Program-made: the position numbers and the translations under genes
Shown: positions 1 through 6,957 of the stretch, piece by piece
Position numbering within the stretch: position 1 is the stretch's first letter
Layout of the letters: every line of letters starts with the position of its first letter
Notes under the pieces: model-generated
Told to the model about the DNA's origin: nothing
Seen by the model: the letters and a program-made list of their open reading frames with translations, nothing else
Database searches by the model: none
Assembly (NCBI GenBank): GCA_005880345.1
Contig: VBGE01000137.1
Span: 1 to 19,454, forward strand
Length of the DNA stretch: 19,454 bases
Direction of reading: 5' to 3'
Source: Chloroflexota bacterium
Lineage (GTDB): Bacteria > Chloroflexota > Dormibacteria > Dormibacterales > Dormibacteraceae

Positions 1-384
1 GACGACAAGGCGATCGTCGTGATTGAGGCGGGCGATGGCGCGGCGCAGGTCTGCGCCTCGCAGCGACCTTTCTTCCGACGAGACGACCGATACGTGCTCC
101 GGGACCCCGAGGTCGACACCGGAAGTCCATTTCGCCCGTCGAGCGTTCCGGCATTTGTTCGCGACAATGCCGAGAAACCATGGCCGCAAGCGGCCGCGGT
201 CGCGCATCCGGCCCAGCTTGCGCCAGGCGGTGAAGGACGCTTCCTGGACTGCATCCTCTGCTGCGGCCGGGTCGTGCAGCATCGCAAGCGCCAGGCGAAA
301 GCCAGGCTCGATGAGCGGCTTCAGCAGGTCCGCGAATGTCGACTCGCTGACCGGTAAGGAGTTGAGCTCGGCCACCTGCTGCAT
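1..384 (-). CDS. ECF-type RNA polymerase sigma factor, C-terminus beyond the left edge
   Basis: This reading frame is open from an ATG at 384-382 to the first base of the window, giving 128 codons with no stop, so the gene is cut by the window edge. A sigma-70 region 2 signature is visible at about residues 40-80: AEDAVQEASFTAWRKL, then RPWFLGIVANKCRN. The last residues, LRRAIARLNHDDRLVV, match the entry into region 4, so region 4 itself lies outside. Proteins of this type direct RNA polymerase to a small stress or envelope regulon. The start is supported by an AGGTGAG ribosome-binding site at 393-387. The next gene to the right, an alpha/beta hydrolase on the same strand, ends 48 bp upstream. 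The sigma factor may therefore be read from its own promoter or as the last gene of that operon. The ECF assignment is confident; the subgroup cannot be named without region 4. Confidence 0.88.
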   Translation of the reverse strand, partial: MQQVAELNSLPVSESTFADLLKPLIEPGFRLALAMLHDPAAAEDAVQEASFTAWRKLGRMRDRGRLRPWFLGIVANKCRNARRAKWTSGVDLGVPEHVSVVSSEERSLRGADLRRAIARLNHDDRLVV

Positions 385-399
385 GTCTCACCTATACCT

Positions 400-423
400 G
401 TCGCGAGACAGCTGGTTTGTTAC
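400..423 (-). promoter_or_regulatory. candidate ECF-type promoter before the left-edge sigma gene
   Basis: On the minus strand a GTAAC (423-419) is followed after 15 bases by CGAC (403-400), shortly before the ribosome-binding site. An AAC-containing -35 and a CGTC-like -10 are common in ECF-dependent promoters, and ECF genes often regulate themselves. The leader would be only about 9 bases long. This is a pattern match with no support beyond position. Confidence 0.25.
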
Positions 424-432
424 ACGCGAACC

Positions 433-1368
433 CTAGGAGACTTCTTCCTCTTCGACCAGTCTCAGGTGGCTGCTGACGTCCAGGCCAAGGTGCCGCGCGA
501 AGAACCCGGCCACACGTTCGACGTAAAGAGGCCGGTCTGCGAAATACGCGCCCGTGTGGGGCGCGCCCTGGACGATCCAGATCTCGCGCGGTCCCCTGTA
601 GGCGTCATAGAGGCGCCGGCTGTGATTCACGTTGGTGATCGCGTCGGCGCCGCCGTGGATGAAGAACAGCGGCCGCGGCTCGAGCGAGCTCAGCACGTCG
701 AGCGGACGGCAGGCCGACATCGACGAGTGCGTGCGGAGCCAGAACATGACGCCCGCCAGCCCCACGAACGGCGTCCCGGGCAGCCTGCTCGAGCTGCGGA
801 CGTTCTCGATCAGCAGTCTGCGCAGGTCGCTGAAAGGGCTGTCCAGCACCAGCGCCTGCACCCCCGGCTCGCCGGCGGCGCCGAGCAGCGACACCACGGC
901 GCCCATCGAGTAGCCGAGCAGCCCGATTCGAGCGTTCGGAACCCGCTTGCGCGCGAATGCGATCACGGCCTGCAGCTCCAGCACCTCTTTGATTCCGAAC
1001 GTGATCGGCGCGCGGTCGCTGCCGGGCATGCCGCGATAGGAATAAAGGACGACGTTGAATCCCTTGCGCCACAGCGCGACGGCGATGCCGAGCGCGTCCT
1101 GGCGCTGTCCCTTGTGCCCGCCGGAGATGATCACTGTCTGCGGCGACCCAGGCTGGCGAAAATGCCAGGCGCCGAAGTTTATCCCGTCGGCCGTGACGAG
1201 CTCGACGTCCTCGTAGTCCACCTGGAACTCGAAGGGCGTGAAGCTGAAGTCATCGAGCCAGGCCGACCGCGGTGGCTTGAACGCCCGGCGGTACACCTGG
1301 TAGGAGAGCGCGACATAAAGGAAGAGGAACCCGACGATCACCAGAGCGGCCGAGGCCACCGTTGCCAC
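433..1368 (-). CDS. membrane-anchored alpha/beta hydrolase
   Basis: This 311-residue protein begins with a single hydrophobic segment (about residues 4-22), probably a signal anchor, followed by an alpha/beta hydrolase fold. The nucleophile elbow is GYSMG with Ser154, the acid is Asp242 in HGGADAITN, and the base is His271 in GAPHTGAY. An HG-type oxyanion region (ISGGHKGQ) lies near residue 82. The layout resembles the BEM46/YqkD-like group of serine hydrolases, whose substrates are mostly unknown, so no specific ester or peptide substrate can be given. The start is GTG, with another in-frame GTG three codons later, and no clear Shine-Dalgarno sequence. It lies 12 bp downstream of the cobalamin adenosyltransferase stop, so it is probably the last metabolic gene of the operon starting at 3681. 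A TAAGCT hexamer 9 bases before the GTG overlaps that stop codon and could be an internal leaderless promoter, though part of it is simply the stop codon. Confidence 0.85.
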   Translation of the reverse strand: MATVASAALVIVGFLFLYVALSYQVYRRAFKPPRSAWLDDFSFTPFEFQVDYEDVELVTADGINFGAWHFRQPGSPQTVIISGGHKGQRQDALGIAVALWRKGFNVVLYSYRGMPGSDRAPITFGIKEVLELQAVIAFARKRVPNARIGLLGYSMGAVVSLLGAAGEPGVQALVLDSPFSDLRRLLIENVRSSSRLPGTPFVGLAGVMFWLRTHSSMSACRPLDVLSSLEPRPLFFIHGGADAITNVNHSRRLYDAYRGPREIWIVQGAPHTGAYFADRPLYVERVAGFFARHLGLDVSSHLRLVEEEEVS

Positions 1369-1380
1369 CTGATTCGAAGC

Positions 1381-1944
1381 TTAGCTAGAACGCCGCGCGG
1401 TTGACCTCTTTGCGGGCGGCGCAGGGCGTCCGGCCAGGTTTTCCTCGTAACGGGCGAGCACGAAGAGCAGCAGGCTCAGCCGGTTCAGCCACCGCCGGAC
1501 GGCCGGGTTGTCCAGGCCTCCGGCGTTCTCGAGGCTCACGCAGCGTCGCTCGGCTCGCCGGGCGATGGCACGGGCCAGGTCGATGGCTCCCGACGCCGCG
1601 GTGGCGCCGGGGAGGATGAATCCCTCCGGCATTGTCACCTCCGACTCGAGGTCGGCGATCAGCTGCTCCAGGCGGCCGATCTGAGTGTCGCCCGTCACCA
1701 CGAACGCTCGCGGCGCCTGGGGGTTGGTGCCAAGCTCGGCGCCGACCGCGTAAAGGCCTCGCTGCAGCTCCTCGCAGATCGAGATGACGCGCGCGTGCGA
1801 GGTCAGCGCGCGGGCGAGGCCGAGGGCGCTCGATGCCTCGTCGATCGTGCCGAAGGCCTCGATCCGGGGATCGTCTTTCGAGACCCGCCCGCCGCCCAGC
1901 AGTCCCGTCGTGCCATCGTCTCCCGTGCCCGAGAGCTCGAGCAT
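1381..1944 (-). CDS. pduO: PduO-type cob(I)alamin adenosyltransferase
   Basis: This 187-residue protein transfers the 5'-deoxyadenosyl group of ATP to cob(I)alamin to make adenosylcobalamin, the coenzyme of B12-dependent mutases and dehydratases. The N-terminal ATP-binding signature is clear: TGDDGTTGLLGGGRVSKDDP followed by EAFGTIDEASSALG (residues 7-43). The C-terminal signatures are RRAERRCVSL (129-138) and LNRLSLLLFVLAR (153-165). The length suits the family. Most PduO proteins have Asp in LNRLSDxLF where this one has Leu (LNRLSLLLF), a possible functional divergence. The start is an ATG with no good ribosome-binding site. It lies 28 bp after phosphofructokinase and is probably cotranscribed. 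No B12-dependent enzyme is seen in the window, so the consumer must lie elsewhere. The tail is basic and Ala/Ser/Pro-rich and looks disordered. Confidence 0.9.
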   Translation of the reverse strand: MLELSGTGDDGTTGLLGGGRVSKDDPRIEAFGTIDEASSALGLARALTSHARVISICEELQRGLYAVGAELGTNPQAPRAFVVTGDTQIGRLEQLIADLESEVTMPEGFILPGATAASGAIDLARAIARRAERRCVSLENAGGLDNPAVRRWLNRLSLLLFVLARYEENLAGRPAPPAKRSTARRSS

Positions 1945-1972
1945 CGGCTTGTGCCGCGACGGCCTTGTCTTT

Positions 1973-3007
1973 TTAGACGAAGACCTGGGTGAGCTCGTAC
2001 AGCTCCTTGGGCACGCGCCGAGTCTCCTTGATGACCTCGGTGATCGGCACCACCTCGACGTCGCCGTTGCGCCGGATCGGGATCACGCCGCTCTGGCCCT
2101 GCACGATGAGCTCGACGGCCGCCACGCCAAGACGGGTCGCCCAGATCCGGTCGACAGGCGACGGCGAGCCGCCACGCTGCAGGTGGCCGAGGACCGTCAC
2201 CCTGGTCTCGAAACCGGTATCCCGCTCCACCGCGCCGGCGAGGATGTCGCCAATGCCGCGCTTGGCGAGACGGGTATGCCCGAACGCGTCCTTCTCGGTT
2301 TCCCCGCCCTGCTCTCTCTCCAGCTCGGGGATGCGGGCCCCTTCCGCGACGATGATGATGCTGAAGAGCTTGCCCTCGCCGCGCCTGCGGTAGAGGTGTG
2401 CGGTCACATCGGCGAGCGACACCTCGAACTCCGGGATGATGATCATGTCGGCCCCGCCCGCGATTCCGCCCATCAGGGCGACCCACCCCGCGTCGCGGCC
2501 CATCGCCTCGACCACCATCACCCGGTGATGGGCGGATGCCGTGGTGTGCAGGCGGTCGAGCGCTTCGGTGACGACTCCGACCGCGGTGTCGAACCCGATG
2601 CAGAACTCCGTCACCGAGAGATCGTTGTCGATCGTCTTTGGCACTCCGACGGTGCGAAAGCCCGCGTCGTGCAGCTTGGCGGCCACGCTCAGCGTGTCGT
2701 CGCCGCCGATCGGGACGAGCGCGTCGACGCCATGGTGCCGCAGCGTTCGGATCGCGCGGTTGATGCCATCCTGCTCCTTGGCCGGATTGGTGCGCGACGT
2801 GCCGAGGATGGTGCCACCCAGCGGCAGGATGCCGCGCACGTCGGCCGGCGTGAGCTCATCGATCAGGCCTTCTTCGAGACAGCCGGCCCATCCGTTCTTC
2901 ACGCCGCTCACCCGATGCCCGAGCTGGAAGGCGCGGCGAGCCACGGCCCTGATGGCGGCGTTCAGCCCGGGCGCGTCTCCACCGCCGGTCAGGATGCCGA
3001 TGCGCAC
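1973..3007 (-). CDS. pfp: 6-phosphofructokinase, probably pyrophosphate-dependent
   Basis: This is a 344-residue family A phosphofructokinase, which phosphorylates fructose 6-phosphate to fructose 1,6-bisphosphate in the cytoplasm. Its numbering happens to run level with the E. coli enzyme: GGDDT at 101-105, PKTIDND at 123-129 with catalytic Asp127, MGR at 169-171, and LGHLQRGG near 273-280. ATP enzymes carry Gly at 104 and Gly at 124. Here they are Asp104 and Lys124, the pair established as marking pyrophosphate use, so a reversible PPi-PFK (EC 2.7.1.90) is the best call. The start is the GTG at 3007, because the conserved MRIGILTGGGDAPGLN begins there; the frame is open further upstream, but that sequence does not belong to the family. 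The HAD gene ends 11 bp before. No Shine-Dalgarno sequence is visible, and TAACCT lies 8 bases before the GTG. Confidence 0.93.
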   Translation of the reverse strand: MRIGILTGGGDAPGLNAAIRAVARRAFQLGHRVSGVKNGWAGCLEEGLIDELTPADVRGILPLGGTILGTSRTNPAKEQDGINRAIRTLRHHGVDALVPIGGDDTLSVAAKLHDAGFRTVGVPKTIDNDLSVTEFCIGFDTAVGVVTEALDRLHTTASAHHRVMVVEAMGRDAGWVALMGGIAGGADMIIIPEFEVSLADVTAHLYRRRGEGKLFSIIIVAEGARIPELEREQGGETEKDAFGHTRLAKRGIGDILAGAVERDTGFETRVTVLGHLQRGGSPSPVDRIWATRLGVAAVELIVQGQSGVIPIRRNGDVEVVPITEVIKETRRVPKELYELTQVFV

Positions 3008-3018
3008 GGAGGGATAGG

Positions 3019-3681
3019 TTAAGGCAGCCCGGTAAGGCGCTCCAGAAGCTGCACCAGAGAGATCTGGGCGAGCGATGTCAGGACCAGGTCGGCCTGGCTC
3101 AGGTCCAGCCGTTCGGTGATCGAATTCGGGATGGCGACGCACCGCATGCCCGCGCGCTTGGCCGCGGTGACGCCGTTCGGTGAATCCTCGATGGCGACCG
3201 CTTCCGGCGCAGCAACTCCGAGACAATCGAGCACCGCGACATAGAGGTCAGGCTCTGGTTTCGCGTGCGCGACATCGTCTCGGCAGCGCAGGCAATCGAA
3301 GCGATCGAGGATCCCCAGCCTGACGAGGTGACCGCGCACCCAATCGCCTGTGGAGCTCGACGCGACGCCCAGCCTCAGTCCCATCTCACGCGCGGCGTCG
3401 AGGTGCTGAATCACGCCCGGCAGCACGGCGTTGGCCAGGATCATCTCCGTCCGCCGGCCGACGCGCCGGTCGAGCACCTCCTGCGGCAGCGGCCGGCCCA
3501 ACCGCTCCTCCAGGTGATGCTGCGGGTGAAATCCCGCCGTCGTCGAGCCGACGATCTGGATCCACCTCTCGAAGGGCAGCTCCTCGCCGTGCGCCTGGTA
3601 CACCTCGAGCCAGGAGCGGTAGATCGGCTCCTCCGTGTCGAGGATCAGGCCGTCGAAGTCGAAGACGATGGCTCGAATCAC
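3019..3681 (-). CDS. HAD-family phosphatase, beta-phosphoglucomutase-like
   Basis: This 220-residue haloacid dehalogenase superfamily protein has an inserted helical cap of the subclass I type. Motif I is FDFDGLILDTE with Asp8 (nucleophile) and Asp10; motif II is ASSSTGDW; motif III is the Lys in HAKPEPDLY; motif IV is AIEDSPNGV. This order matches the beta-phosphoglucomutase, phosphoglycolate and sugar-phosphate phosphatase group. The substrate is unknown, but a sugar phosphate fits the phosphofructokinase directly downstream. I chose the GTG at 3681 because the fold starts there. An in-frame ATG at 3723 would add 14 unconserved residues and overlap the divergent gene. TAATCT stands 8 bases before the GTG, so the mRNA may be leaderless. 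This gene probably heads the operon running to 433. Confidence 0.86.
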   Translation of the reverse strand: MIRAIVFDFDGLILDTEEPIYRSWLEVYQAHGEELPFERWIQIVGSTTAGFHPQHHLEERLGRPLPQEVLDRRVGRRTEMILANAVLPGVIQHLDAAREMGLRLGVASSSTGDWVRGHLVRLGILDRFDCLRCRDDVAHAKPEPDLYVAVLDCLGVAAPEAVAIEDSPNGVTAAKRAGMRCVAIPNSITERLDLSQADLVLTSLAQISLVQLLERLTGLP

Positions 3682-3689
3682 GGCCCTAA

Positions 3690-3695
3690 AGATTA
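3690..3695 (-). promoter_or_regulatory. candidate -10 element for the HAD-PFK operon
   Basis: TAATCT on the minus strand is followed by 8 bases and then the GTG start at 3681, placing transcription start within about two bases of the codon. That is the geometry of leaderless genes with a TANNNT -10. No convincing -35 is seen. It overlaps the opposite -10 candidate by two bases. Confidence 0.45.
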
Positions 3696-3699
3696 GGAT
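3694..3699 (+). promoter_or_regulatory. candidate -10 element for the DUF2254-like gene
   Basis: TAGGAT is followed by 9 bases and then the GTG start at 3709, again the spacing expected of a leaderless transcript. An AGGA within it could instead serve as a weak ribosome-binding site. No clear -35 is visible. Confidence 0.4.
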
Positions 3700-3708
3700 C
3701 GCCGTGCC

Positions 3709-5358
3709 GTGAGCCCAGAGCACAAATCGGACCGGAAGCTGCAGCAGTCAGCCGCCCTGGGCTGGGCGGGCGCGATGCTTTCCGGCCTCGCCCTGGTCAC
3801 CGTGGCCGTGATGCTGGTCGTGCTGTTCGGCGTCTTCGACGCCTTCCATTTCGGATCGATCGCCGACCTCTTCACCCCTGACCCGGCCGCCGCGGCCGGG
3901 ACCCTCGGTCTGGTCGGCGGCGCCGAAGGCGTGACCCTCAGCATCGTCTTGATCTGCGTGATGTTCGGCATCCAGACGACCTCCTCTCGCTACTCGCCGC
4001 GCATCATCGGCATCTTCACGCGCAACCCTTTGAACGCGCTGGTCCTGAGCTTTGCGCTGGCATCGATCCTCTACACGTTCCTGGTTCGCTCGGAGATCAA
4101 GGCCACCTACGTGCCCATGGCCAGCGTCGCGGTGGCGGAGGTTCTGGCGCTGATCAACTTTGCAATTCTCTTTCCCTACGTCATCTACATCTTCGAGGTG
4201 ATGCGAGCGGAGACGCTGGTCGGCGGCATCATGCGGCGAGCCCGTCGCTCATTGAAGCGCCGAAGCCAGCTGATGACCTCGATCGCACAGGTCACCGACA
4301 TCGCCTTCGGCTCCATGCAGCTCGGCGACATCCCCGTTTGCGTGTTGAGCATCGAGGTGCTCGGCCAGTTCGTGGCGCGTGATTACGTGCCCGCGAAAAA
4401 GAAGATGGGCGTCGACTGGTTCAGGGTGGGACACGCGGAGCTGCCTGGGGCGTCAGACCAGATCATCGCGGAGGTCAACCGCGCGCGGACATGGTTCGAG
4501 TACACCGTCATGTCGAGCTTCGTCGACATGGTCGGGCTCACGCCGATCCACCGCAAGGAAGCCGTCCACGCCATCGCCGTCGCCACCCGCAACATCGGGC
4601 TCGCCGCCATCGAGATCGGCGACCCAGAGCTCGCCGAGCTGTGCCTGCGCTACTTCAACACGTATCTGCGATCGGCGATCAACCGGTCGGCGCCGACCTT
4701 TGCGTCGGGCATCATGAACGAGTACCGCCGGTACGCGATCGGCGCGCTGGAGTGGAGACGCGACCTCGCGGTCGAAGCTGCGGCGCACCTGCTGCGCTAC
4801 GGCCGCCACTTCGACGAGGCGGGCATGCCCGCGATCTTCGGCGCCGCCGCCGAGGACGTCGCCGACCTGGCGATCGAGGCGCGGGTGCGCGACCCGCAGG
4901 TGACGTTCCGCCTCGCCCAGCTGCTGGTCCGCAACCTGCTCGATCTGATCCCCAACGCCAGGCCGATCGGGCTCAATGGGCTGTTCAAAGGCGTGGCGAA
5001 GCTCACCTGCTGGTCAATGGCGGCGGACGAGAAGGACATCACCCACGTGCTGGTCGAAGGCATCGCCGCCGCGCCGCCGGACTTCGTCGACGCGGCCCTC
5101 AGCCGCATGGAGTCGATGCAGACGGGGTTGTTCTGGGAGGTCAACGAGCGGGTCATCTCGTTCGACTGGCTGGAGCAGCCGCTGCGAGAGCAGATTCCGC
5201 GCCTGCGCTCGGCGCTGAAGCGGGCCAAGGCCGTGAACAACGGTGCCCTCCTCGAGGTGCTGGTCGACGACGTGGAGGACAGGCCGGCCGGCGGTCAGGA
5301 CCTGGTCAAACCGACCGCGCCCCATCCTGTCGTCGAGGTCAAGCAACCGGCCGGTTGA
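3709..5358 (+). CDS. DUF2254-like integral membrane protein
   Basis: This 549-residue protein has four hydrophobic segments in its first third, near residues 18-42, 72-92, 112-130 and 138-162, then a long soluble region. The segment TLSIVLICVMFGIQ, followed by TTSSRYSPRIIGIFTRNP and a further membrane helix, resembles the DUF2254 family, where a conserved SxxxSPR sequence follows the second membrane helix. The soluble part (about 180-535) is Ala- and Arg-rich and mostly helical in character, and could be a cytoplasmic repeat-like domain. No catalytic motif is recognised and the family has no established function. The start is a GTG 27 bp from the GTG of the divergent HAD gene. Its last 20 bases overlap the 3' end of the convergent globin gene. 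The family call rests on motif resemblance alone. Confidence 0.72.
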   Translation: MSPEHKSDRKLQQSAALGWAGAMLSGLALVTVAVMLVVLFGVFDAFHFGSIADLFTPDPAAAAGTLGLVGGAEGVTLSIVLICVMFGIQTTSSRYSPRIIGIFTRNPLNALVLSFALASILYTFLVRSEIKATYVPMASVAVAEVLALINFAILFPYVIYIFEVMRAETLVGGIMRRARRSLKRRSQLMTSIAQVTDIAFGSMQLGDIPVCVLSIEVLGQFVARDYVPAKKKMGVDWFRVGHAELPGASDQIIAEVNRARTWFEYTVMSSFVDMVGLTPIHRKEAVHAIAVATRNIGLAAIEIGDPELAELCLRYFNTYLRSAINRSAPTFASGIMNEYRRYAIGALEWRRDLAVEAAAHLLRYGRHFDEAGMPAIFGAAAEDVADLAIEARVRDPQVTFRLAQLLVRNLLDLIPNARPIGLNGLFKGVAKLTCWSMAADEKDITHVLVEGIAAAPPDFVDAALSRMESMQTGLFWEVNERVISFDWLEQPLREQIPRLRSALKRAKAVNNGALLEVLVDDVEDRPAGGQDLVKPTAPHPVVEVKQPAG

Positions 5359-5722
5359 TCATGGCGGTCGACGCCGTCTCGAAATAATCGAGCAGCGCCT
5401 TGCGCACGGCCGGGGCCAGATCCAGCGACTCGACCGAGGCGGTCATATGCCCCAGCCATGCGTCCCTCTCCGCCTGGCCGATGGCGAACGGCCGGTGGCG
5501 CATGCGCAGGCGCGGGTGACCGCGCTGCTCCGAGTAGGTCGCCGGTCCGCCCCAGTACTGGACCAGGAAGAGCGTCAAGCGTTCGGTCGCGGCCGCCAGG
5601 TCTTCCTCGGGATACACGGCGCGCAGCACCGGATCCGTCGCAACTCGCGCGTAGAAGCGCTGGACGAGCAAGCGAAACACCGGCTCGCCGCCGGCCAGCT
5701 CGTACACGCTGCGGTTGAGCAC
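5339..5722 (-). CDS. glbO: group II truncated haemoglobin (GlbO type)
   Basis: This is a 127-residue 2-over-2 globin that binds haem and O2 or reacts with NO and peroxide. The family hallmark YWGGPATYSEQRGHPRLRMR is at residues 56-75, followed by HRPFAI and ERDAWL. The residues that shape the distal pocket of M. tuberculosis GlbO (TyrB10 23, TyrCD1 36, HisF8 75, TrpG8 88) all have counterparts shifted by one: Tyr24, Tyr37, His76 and Trp89. The protein is therefore expected to bind haem normally, with high oxygen affinity. The start is GTG, 5 bp after the stop of the MFS transporter, so the two are very likely cotranscribed. Its 3' end overlaps the convergent DUF2254-like gene by 20 bp. Confidence 0.95.
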   Translation of the reverse strand: MLNRSVYELAGGEPVFRLLVQRFYARVATDPVLRAVYPEEDLAAATERLTLFLVQYWGGPATYSEQRGHPRLRMRHRPFAIGQAERDAWLGHMTASVESLDLAPAVRKALLDYFETASTAMINRPVA

Positions 5723-5727
5723 TGGCG

Positions 5728-6933
5728 CTAGACCTGCTCGCCCGCGGCACGTAGCGGCTCCTGGCGAGCCTCCGCGTAACGCTCCATCTCACGCTCGCGC
5801 GGCAGGAACCACGCGATGCCGATCGTGATGATCACCAGGATGACGTGCGTCATCAGCGACTTCTGCAGGCCGACCGCGTCGGCGATTGCCCCGTTGATCG
5901 GGACGCCGATCGCGCCGGTGACGAAGCCCAGGCCCATGACCAGACCTGAGGCAAGGCCGGCGCGAGCCGCCATCAGCTGCTGCGCCATGAGCAGCATCAA
6001 GGGTGCGGTGGACGCGGCGAGCACACCGATGAGGATCGCGCTGCCGAAAGCCCAGGGGCCGGGGTACATCGTGAACAGGAGGATCGCCGGGATGGACAGC
6101 ACGAGGGTCGCCAGGATGACGGTCCGGCGGCCGAAGCGGTCAGCCAGCGAGCCACAGCCGACGGTGCCGATTGCGCTCGCGAGCACCAGCGTGGTGGCGA
6201 GCGGCCCGTAGAACTCTGGCCCGTAGCCTTGCTGGCGGTACCACGTGGGCGTGAACGCCTGGAAAACGTTGACCGTCCAGCTGCGCGACATCATCACGCC
6301 GATCACGGCGGCCAGCGCGAACATCGGCACCGGGCCTGCCGCGTGCGCCACTTTGCGCACAGCGCCTGACATCTCGCCCGGCCGCAGGCGCATGCGCCAC
6401 AGCAGATAGCCGCCGGTGACCAGGCCCGGGATCACCAGATAGCCGGTGCCGTGGATGCCGAAGGCACCGAAGACAAGGATGCCGATGAGCGGACCGGCCG
6501 CCACGCCCACCGTTCCCGCCGTCACGTAAATCGACATGCCGAAGCTGCGGCGCCATGGCGGCAGCAGCCCGCGCACGTCGAGAGCGCCGAGCGGATGGAA
6601 CGCGCCCGAGCCCAGGCCTGACGCCAGCGCCAGCGCGAGGAGAAGCGGAAAGCTGTCGACGAAACCGACCACGGCAAAGGTGATGGCGGTCCATGCGAGC
6701 GCGAGGCCGGTGAAACGGGTGCCAAAGCGGTCCGCCAGCAGGCCGAACAGTGGCTGCGAGATGGCCGCCATGCCGCCGTAGGCGAGACTGACCAGGCCGA
6801 CCGTCGCAAGGCTGAGGTGGAAGCGGCCGATGAGGAGTGGATAGAGCACCGGGATCACGCCGACGTAGCTGTCGACCGTGAAGTGGCCGAGCATCAGGGT
6901 CAGAAGCTTCCCGTTGCGAAGAAACTCGCGCAT
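5728..6933 (-). CDS. MFS transporter, fosmidomycin-resistance (Fsr)-like
   Basis: This 401-residue protein has about twelve hydrophobic segments. The major facilitator loop motif appears in both halves: GLLADRFGTR near residue 63 and GSLADRFGRR near 260. The opening LGHFTVDSYVGVIPVLYPLL resembles the Fsr branch of the superfamily, whose E. coli member exports fosmidomycin, although most relatives have no known substrate. It is probably a proton-driven exporter in the cytoplasmic membrane, and drug resistance should not be assumed. The ATG start is preceded by GAGAGATAG, a weak ribosome-binding site. It is divergent from the ornithine cyclodeaminase-family gene, with only 24 bp between start codons. 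The truncated haemoglobin follows directly in the same operon, perhaps linking export to nitrosative or oxidative stress. Confidence 0.87.
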   Translation of the reverse strand: MREFLRNGKLLTLMLGHFTVDSYVGVIPVLYPLLIGRFHLSLATVGLVSLAYGGMAAISQPLFGLLADRFGTRFTGLALAWTAITFAVVGFVDSFPLLLALALASGLGSGAFHPLGALDVRGLLPPWRRSFGMSIYVTAGTVGVAAGPLIGILVFGAFGIHGTGYLVIPGLVTGGYLLWRMRLRPGEMSGAVRKVAHAAGPVPMFALAAVIGVMMSRSWTVNVFQAFTPTWYRQQGYGPEFYGPLATTLVLASAIGTVGCGSLADRFGRRTVILATLVLSIPAILLFTMYPGPWAFGSAILIGVLAASTAPLMLLMAQQLMAARAGLASGLVMGLGFVTGAIGVPINGAIADAVGLQKSLMTHVILVIITIGIAWFLPREREMERYAEARQEPLRAAGEQV

Positions 6934-6944
6934 CTATCTCTCTT

Positions 6945-6950
6945 TATGAT
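6945..6950 (+). promoter_or_regulatory. candidate -10 element for the ornithine cyclodeaminase-like gene
   Basis: TATGAT ends 7 bases before the ATG at 6958, again implying a leaderless transcript. It also contains the alternative in-frame ATG at 6946, which would then not be used. No recognisable -35 is present. Confidence 0.42.
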
Positions 6951-6957
6951 CGCGGCG

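Noticed and set aside
466..1404. Plus-strand open frame of 312 codons opposite the alpha/beta hydrolase
   Set aside because: Antisense shadow; the catalytic triad is on the minus strand.
1784..3022. Long plus-strand open frame of about 412 codons opposite phosphofructokinase
   Set aside because: It is the antisense shadow of a well-identified gene in high-GC DNA, with no recognisable domain and a His/Asp/Arg-heavy composition typical of such shadows.
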